This document shows, piece by piece, positions 59,354 through 64,000 of a stretch of 64,000 nucleotides of DNA. The translations under genes and the position numbers were made by a program. The notes beneath the pieces are model-generated. The model worked only from the letters and a program-made list of their open reading frames with translations, made no database searches and was not told the DNA's origin. The stretch comes from Geobacter sp. OR-1 (lineage in GTDB: Bacteria > Desulfobacterota > Desulfuromonadia > Geobacterales > DSM-12255): contig NZ_BAZF01000009.1 of assembly GCF_000813145.1 (NCBI RefSeq), positions 1-64,000 on the forward strand, given 5' to 3'. Within the stretch, counting starts at the first letter, position 1, and the number at the start of each line of letters is the position of its first letter.

Positions 59354-60602
59354 ATGGCAATAACCGGTATTAAAGGATTCAATGACATCCTCCCCGGAGA
59401 GGTCGAGAAGTGGCAGTATATTGAAGCAACTGCACGCAAGGTTTTCGGCCTTTACGGATTCAGCGAGATACGTATACCGATACTGGAAAAGACCGAGCTG
59501 TTTGCTCGATCCATAGGGGATGCGACAGATATAGTCGAGAAGGAGATGTATTCTTTTGTCGATAAAGGCGAAAACAGGGTAACGCTCAGACCGGAAGGGA
59601 CCGCCAGTGTTATGCGCGCCTTCATTGAGCACAAGCTCTATGCGTTGGATTCCGTTTCCAAGCTCTATTACATGGGACCGATGTTTCGATACGAGCGACC
59701 GCAGAAGGGGCGTTACCGCCAGTTTCATCAGATCGGCGCCGAGGTTACCGGTGTCAATGATCCAATGATAGACGCCCAGGTTCTCAACATGCTTTGTCAG
59801 TTTTTTTGCTGAGCTTGGTTTGACCGAGCCCCATCTTGAGATCAACTCGCTCGGATGCCCGGAATGCCGGCCCGCTTACCGTCAGGCCCTCAAGGAGTTT
59901 CTTCGTTCAAGGCTCGATCTCCTGTGCGATGACTGCAAAAGGAGATTTGAAACCAATCCCCTGCGGGCCCTCGATTGCAAGGCTGCTGGTTGCAAAGAAG
60001 CGACTCAGGGCGCGCCGTCCGTACTCGACAATCTGTGTTCTGGTTGTGAGGAGCATTTTTCGGCGACAAGACGTTACCTGGACATCTCCGGAACCGGATA
60101 CTCAGTAAATTCAAGGATGGTCCGCGGTCTTGATTACTACACCCGTACCACTTTTGAGCTGGTTACGGGTCTGCTCGGCTCTCAGAGTGCGGTTGCTGCC
60201 GGTGGCAGGTATGACGGGCTGATATCGGAACTGGGCGGACCTGCAATCCCGGGAATCGGATTTGCCATGGGAGTTGAGAGAGTGGCCCTGCTTCTTGCTG
60301 AAAGGGATTTTGCCGGCCGGCCGGATCTGTTCATAGCCGCCTTGGGGGATGACGCGCGCCAGTGTGCATTCAAGCTGATGGGAGAGTTGCAGTCCAAAGG
60401 CGTCAGCGTGGAGATAGATTACGACGGGAAAAGCCTTAAAAGCCAATTAAGAAGATCTGATAAGTTCAATAGCCGCTTTACGCTGGTAATCGGAGGCGAC
60501 GAGATTGCCAAGGGAACCGCACAGCTAAAGGATATGGATGCCGGTACGCAGAGAGATGTCAGTCTGGTGGCTGATGCCATTGCCATTGTATTAGGGAGCT
60601 AG
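59354..60602 (+). CDS. hisS: Histidine--tRNA ligase, interrupted by one extra T
   Basis: Class II enzyme that charges tRNA-His. Starting at ATG 59354 (AGGAG upstream) the frame shows [20 protein letters not shown], the motif-2 segment [24 protein letters not shown] and then MLCQFF, breaking at T7 (59801-59807). Removing one T gives [24 protein letters not shown] and then the histidine-specific [25 protein letters not shown] and the anticodon domain. The corrected product has 415 residues, normal for the family. An essential gene is unlikely to be truly broken. Confidence 0.92.
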
Positions 60603-60632
60603 CAGTCTCAGCAACTAAACTGCGATCAAAGG

Positions 60633-61997
60633 TTACCCGCAGATATTGATAATCGAGGTCTCTATCCCGTCCAGCAGGAATTTCAGTTCTTCCAGCGATA
60701 TGACCAGTGGCGGGAAAACAACAATCACATTCCCCAGGGGGCGCAGAAACAGGCCGTGATTCTTCGCCTCCTGGCAGATTTGCATACCAACTCGTTCTTC
60801 CCAGTTGTATGGTTCACGGGTCGTTTTGTCCCGGACCATCTCTATTCCCGCTATCATTCCGCACTGGCGAACATTGCCGACATGCTGCAATTTCGACAGA
60901 CTGTTCAATCGTTCCGATAAATATTCAATTTTCGGTTCCAGTGCCTCAATAAGCCGGTTTTCTTCAAAGAGGTCGAGGCTGGCAAGGGCGGCCGCACAGC
61001 AGACCGGGTTTCCGGTAAAGGTATGACCGTGGAAAAAGGTTTTCATCTCCCGGTATTCACCGAGAAATGCGTTGTATATCTCCTTCGTTGTCATGGTGGC
61101 GGCCAGCGGAAGATATCCGCCTGTTATACCCTTGGAAAGGGCCATGATATCTGGCGTTACCCCTTCCTGCTGGCAGGCGAACATGCTGCCGGTCCGGCCG
61201 AACCCCACTGCCACTTCGTCGGCTATCATTAGAAGTTCGAATCTGTCGCATAGCTCCCTGATGCGTTTCAGAAATCCGGGAGGTTGCACGATCATCCCGC
61301 CCGCCCCCTGTACCAGCGGTTCTATGACTAGTCCGGCCAGCTCGTTGGCATTGGCAGTAATGAGCCTTTCTAATTCGTTGAGGCATTCACGGTTGCAATC
61401 CGCGTGGTTTTTTTCAAGGCAGAGCTCGCAATGGTAACAATAAGGGGATGGCGCATGGACAGCCTTGAACAGGAGCGGATTGAAGACGGCATGGAAGATG
61501 TCTATCCCGCCCACGCTTACTGCGCCGATGGTATCGCCATGGTAGGCATTGCGAAATGAAATGAAGCGGGTTTTTTCCGGTCTTCCCTTGTGCTGCCAGT
61601 ATTGAAACGCCATTTTCAGGCCGATTTCCACAGCCGTTGATCCGTTGTCGGAATAAAACACCTTGGTTAGCCCCGGCGGCGCTATATCGACAAGCCTTTT
61701 TGCCAGGATGGCGGCCTTGTCGTTTGCAAGACCAAGCAGGGTGGCATGCTCAATCCGGTCCAACTGGTCCTTGACCGCCTGGTTAATTTCCGGCACGGCA
61801 TGGCCGTGGACGTTCGTCCAGATTGAACCGACTCCGTCAAGGTAACGGTTGCCGAGACTGTCGATCAGCCAGCAACCCTCGCCACGAACTATGACAATCG
61901 GATCGGATTCTTCCCATTCCCTCATCTGAGTGAACGGATGCCAGATATGTTTTCGGTCGTATTCCCGGAGTGTTCTTGTGTCGTTGATGTCAGACAA
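60633..61997 (-). CDS. bioA: Adenosylmethionine-8-amino-7-oxononanoate aminotransferase
   Basis: A 454-residue class III PLP aminotransferase for the antepenultimate step of biotin synthesis. HIWHPFTQMREWEESDPIVIVRGEGCWLIDSLGNRYLDGVGSIW is the conserved opening, and ALSKGITGGYLPLAATM holds the PLP lysine. The stop is 30 bases from the convergent hisS stop. It overlaps the bioD stop by 8 bases and ends the bioBDA operon. Confidence 0.95.
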   Translation of the reverse strand: MSDINDTRTLREYDRKHIWHPFTQMREWEESDPIVIVRGEGCWLIDSLGNRYLDGVGSIWTNVHGHAVPEINQAVKDQLDRIEHATLLGLANDKAAILAKRLVDIAPPGLTKVFYSDNGSTAVEIGLKMAFQYWQHKGRPEKTRFISFRNAYHGDTIGAVSVGGIDIFHAVFNPLLFKAVHAPSPYCYHCELCLEKNHADCNRECLNELERLITANANELAGLVIEPLVQGAGGMIVQPPGFLKRIRELCDRFELLMIADEVAVGFGRTGSMFACQQEGVTPDIMALSKGITGGYLPLAATMTTKEIYNAFLGEYREMKTFFHGHTFTGNPVCCAAALASLDLFEENRLIEALEPKIEYLSERLNSLSKLQHVGNVRQCGMIAGIEMVRDKTTREPYNWEERVGMQICQEAKNHGLFLRPLGNVIVVFPPLVISLEELKFLLDGIETSIINICG

Positions 61998-62712
61998 TGC
62001 CGAGCTCCTTGAGAAGAAACGGGGTTAGTGGGTGGTCTGTTATCGCATCGGTCAGTTGTTCCACAACCAGATGGAGATCCGTCTCTTCAATCTTTGGAAA
62101 TACACCGAGTATCGGGGCGCTTGCCAGAGAGCCCAGCAGGTGAGGTGCGGACAATTCGGCGTCATTCGGCTCGGCAGGGAAACTGTTGATTACAATGCCC
62201 GAGACCTGGATATCCATCTGCCTTGCGCTAAAGGTTGTCAAAAGGGTGTGATTTATCGTGCCCAGATTCGGCCGGGAAACCACCAGGGCTGGAAGGTCAA
62301 GGTATGTAATGAGATCGGCAATGAGAAATCCACCTGCAAGCGGCACCATCAAGCCTCCGGCACCTTCAACTATGATAAATTCGTGCCGGGATGCCAGACT
62401 GTTGAACGCATCTTTTATGACGGAAAAATCGATCCGGACCCCGTCTTGAGAGGCAGCCTCGGACGGTGCAACTGGATTGCGGAGCAGGTATGGTGCGATT
62501 TCCCAGGTTACATCAGGTATTCCGGCACTCCAGGCAAGCAGCTCGGCATCGTCAGAGACAAGTTTGCCGTTACAGTCTCTGCAGCCGCTGGTTACCGGTT
62601 TCATCACACCTACGTCAATGCCTCGTCGCTTCAATAATCGCGCTATAGCGGCAGCGGCAACAGTCTTGCCGACACCGGTGTCGGTACCGGTTATGAAAAC
62701 CCCTTTAGCCAC
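61990..62712 (-). CDS. bioD: Dethiobiotin synthetase
   Basis: A 240-residue P-loop enzyme that forms the ureido ring of dethiobiotin. FITGTDTGVGKTVAAAAIARLL is the Walker A, with VMKPVTSGC and VEGAGGLMVPL further on. It overlaps bioB at the start and bioA at the end, indicating coupled translation. Confidence 0.95.
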   Translation of the reverse strand: MAKGVFITGTDTGVGKTVAAAAIARLLKRRGIDVGVMKPVTSGCRDCNGKLVSDDAELLAWSAGIPDVTWEIAPYLLRNPVAPSEAASQDGVRIDFSVIKDAFNSLASRHEFIIVEGAGGLMVPLAGGFLIADLITYLDLPALVVSRPNLGTINHTLLTTFSARQMDIQVSGIVINSFPAEPNDAELSAPHLLGSLASAPILGVFPKIEETDLHLVVEQLTDAITDHPLTPFLLKELGIV

Positions 62713-63691
62713 AGGTGGTAACCTCCAGTTGAAGGTCTTTCAGCATCTGCCAGTCCTGTTCCGGCTGGCGTCCGGCAGTGGTCAGGTAGTTTCCGATCAT
62801 GGTGCCGCTTGCTCCGGCCAGGAATATCCAGGATTGCAGGTCGCGGAGGTTATGTTCGCGTCCCCCGCATACCGGTATCTGTCGGTCGGGTAGTATCAGG
62901 CGGAAGAGGGCAATTGCCTGCAGACATTCCATAGGTGTTATATTTGATGCCCCTTCCAGACTGGTGCCGGGAATCGGGTTCAAGAAGTTGAGCGGCACGG
63001 AATCGACGGCAAGGTCACGCAGGGTAAACGCCAGCTCAATTCTTTGCGCCACGTTTTCTCCAAGCCCCAGTATCCCTCCGCAACAGACCTTCAATCCCGC
63101 TTCCTTGGCAACCTTTACGGTGGCAATATCTTCATCGTAGCTGTGGGTGGTGCATACGTTGGGGAAAAAGCTGCGTGCGGTTTCAAGATTATGATGGTAG
63201 GTCCCGGCGCCTGCATCCTTGAGTGTTTTGGCGGTTTCAAGGTCGATGATGCCGAGAGAGCATGCAGGCGTGATTCCGGTTTCTGTGCGGATCCGTCTGA
63301 TGGCCCGAATGATCCGGTCCAGTTCTTTCCCTTTGCTGATTCCGGAGCCGCTGGTCACAATACCAAAGCATTGCGACCCTTCGTCTGCCGCGCGTTTTGC
63401 CGCTGCAACTATGGCTTCTTCGTCAACGAGGGGGAATACCGGCGCATCTGTTTTATGGTGCGCTGACTGGGCACAAAACGAGCAGTTTTCAGGACAGCGT
63501 CCGGATTTGGCATTGATGATCGAGCAGAGATGGATCGAGTCGCCGAGATAATGGATTCTCACCCGTGAGGCGGCTACAAACAGTTCATAAAGATCTGAGC
63601 CTTTAAGGCCAGCGAGAGCAAGCGCCTCTTCATTGGTAATGCCGCTGCCGTTGATGATACGTTTGGATAATTCGTGTATGTTGTTGTTCAT
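62705..63691 (-). CDS. bioB: Biotin synthase
   Basis: A 328-residue radical SAM enzyme that inserts sulfur into dethiobiotin. The cluster motif CPENCSFC (CX3CX2C) lies in SGRCPENCSFCAQSAHH, and NLETARSFF, CCGGILGLGE and LNFLNPIPGT are family segments. It is first in the operon and lies downstream of a BirA operator. Confidence 0.96.
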   Translation of the reverse strand: MNNNIHELSKRIINGSGITNEEALALAGLKGSDLYELFVAASRVRIHYLGDSIHLCSIINAKSGRCPENCSFCAQSAHHKTDAPVFPLVDEEAIVAAAKRAADEGSQCFGIVTSGSGISKGKELDRIIRAIRRIRTETGITPACSLGIIDLETAKTLKDAGAGTYHHNLETARSFFPNVCTTHSYDEDIATVKVAKEAGLKVCCGGILGLGENVAQRIELAFTLRDLAVDSVPLNFLNPIPGTSLEGASNITPMECLQAIALFRLILPDRQIPVCGGREHNLRDLQSWIFLAGASGTMIGNYLTTAGRQPEQDWQMLKDLQLEVTTCG

Positions 63692-63721
63692 GTTGAGGTA
63701 ACTATCATGTTGTGCAAATGC

Positions 63722-63753
63722 TTGTCAACCTGAATTGCTTCTGTGGTTGACAA
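63722..63753 (-). promoter_or_regulatory. BirA operator of the bioBDA operon
   Basis: TTGTCAACC (63722-63730), 14 bases, GGTTGACAA (63745-63753) is a perfect inverted repeat matching the known BirA operator form TTGTnAACC-N14-16-GGTTnACAA. Read on the minus strand, TTGACA within the promoter-proximal half can serve as -35, with GATAGT near 63706-63711 as -10. Repression by biotinyl-AMP-bound BirA is expected. Confidence 0.88.
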
Positions 63754-63807
63754 ATGACATTAATCAATTTCATTGAACCTAAACCAAAAGAATCTCCTAA
63801 AAAATGC

Positions 63808-63836
63808 TTGCTATTTTGGTATATGGATGCTAAATA
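63808..63836 (+). promoter_or_regulatory. Possible promoter of the rimP operon
   Basis: TTGCTA (63808-63813) and TAAATA (63831-63836) with a 17-base spacer, upstream of the hairpin at 63862 and rimP. It is moderately close to consensus. Confidence 0.5.
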
Positions 63837-63861
63837 TTACGCACAATTCATGTTCACTACT

Positions 63862-63893
63862 AAAAAGTGAGCTCTTACGGCTCACTTTTTTTT
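63862..63893 (+). terminator. Terminator-like hairpin ahead of rimP
   Basis: AAAAAGTGAGC (63862-63872), loop TCTTACG, GCTCACTTTTT (63880-63890), continued by TTT. It is a complete intrinsic terminator lying between a probable promoter and the rimP start 13 bases later, so it may act as an attenuator. Confidence 0.75.
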
Positions 63894-63905
63894 GGTAAAT
63901 TTTAT

Positions 63906-64000
63906 ATGTCACAGGATTCAGTTTTAGTAAAAGTTACAAGCCTTGCCGAGAGTTTGGCTGCTTCCCTTGGTTTGGAATTGGTGGATGTTGAGTATCAGCG
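63906..64000 (+). CDS. rimP: Ribosome maturation factor RimP (5' part, runs off the window)
   Basis: The frame opens MSQDSVLVKVTSLAESLAASLGLELVDVEYQR, matching the RimP N-terminal pattern in which LELVDVEY is diagnostic. Only about 31 codons are in the window. RimP helps assemble the 30S subunit, and nusA and infB usually follow it. Confidence 0.8.
   Translation, partial: MSQDSVLVKVTSLAESLAASLGLELVDVEYQ

Noticed and set aside
59820-60602. Treating the 3' part of hisS as an independent regulatory paralog such as HisZ
   Set aside because: It continues the upstream frame exactly after removal of one T and carries the histidine-specific motifs missing from the 5' part.

Overview
The window looks like a chromosomal segment of a Geobacter-type member of the Desulfuromonadia. 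The evidence is the gene order tRNA-Val, thrS, infC, rpmI, rplT, pheS, pheT, ihfA, merR-like, tRNA-Pro, three consecutive giant c-type cytochromes rich in CXXCH and CX4CH motifs, cydAB, a bioBDA operon under a BirA operator, and overall GC-rich codon use. No ribosomal RNA gene, CRISPR array or transposase is visible. All calls come from reading the sequence and the translated frames; no database search was run.

Layout. (1) 1-5606: the end of a surface-polysaccharide cluster, with two methyltransferases, an FAD oxidoreductase, a cupin, a DegT-type sugar aminotransferase and a family 9 glycosyltransferase; the first gene is clearly AT-richer than the rest. (2) 5615-13428: a conserved translation block running from tRNA-Val(GAC) through thrS-infC-rpmI-rplT-pheS-pheT-ihfA and a MerR regulator to tRNA-Pro(GGG). 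(3) 13649-28179: a 14.5-kb genomic island inserted into a tRNA-Val(CAC) gene. It is bounded by 47-bp direct repeats of the tRNA 3' part and carries an excisionase-like gene, a tyrosine integrase, an HTH regulator, an isochorismatase-family hydrolase, an AAA ATPase cassette and many broken genes (narH, kup, a lipoprotein, an iron-sulfur repair gene, a partial HU duplicate). narJ, narI and a hemerythrin gene remain intact next to the broken narH. (4) 28313-32222: cob(I)alamin adenosyltransferase, a B12-binding mutase subunit, MeaB, an L,D-transpeptidase and a DsbC-like protein. (5) 32243-35899, minus strand: a CheX-like protein, a CheY-like receiver and a large secreted repeat protein. (6) 36731-54212: an operon of three paralogous multiheme cytochromes of 1774, 1437 and about 2563 residues (the last if one frameshift is removed), preceded by a perfect FNR-type box and followed by an 18-bp terminator stem. 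(7) 54279-64000: a TPR metallopeptidase, an Rrf2 regulator with cydAB, two small flagellum-related genes, hisS, bioBDA and the start of rimP.

How the parts relate. The cytochromes (about 96 CXXCH plus 38 longer CX3CH or CX4CH sites by hand count) fit extracellular or periplasmic electron transfer. The Rrf2-cydAB unit fits defence against oxygen in an anaerobe. The island combines a recombination module with a decayed nitrate and nitric-oxide module. Its integrase start has been split by a 61-bp tandem duplication that can revert in principle by slippage.

Data quality. Three genes (cupin, third cytochrome, hisS) are each interrupted by exactly one extra T in a run of 5-7 T. Because hisS is essential, these are most simply sequencing errors, with polymerase slippage as the alternative. 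The breaks in the island are of a different kind (fusion joints, duplications) and look biological.
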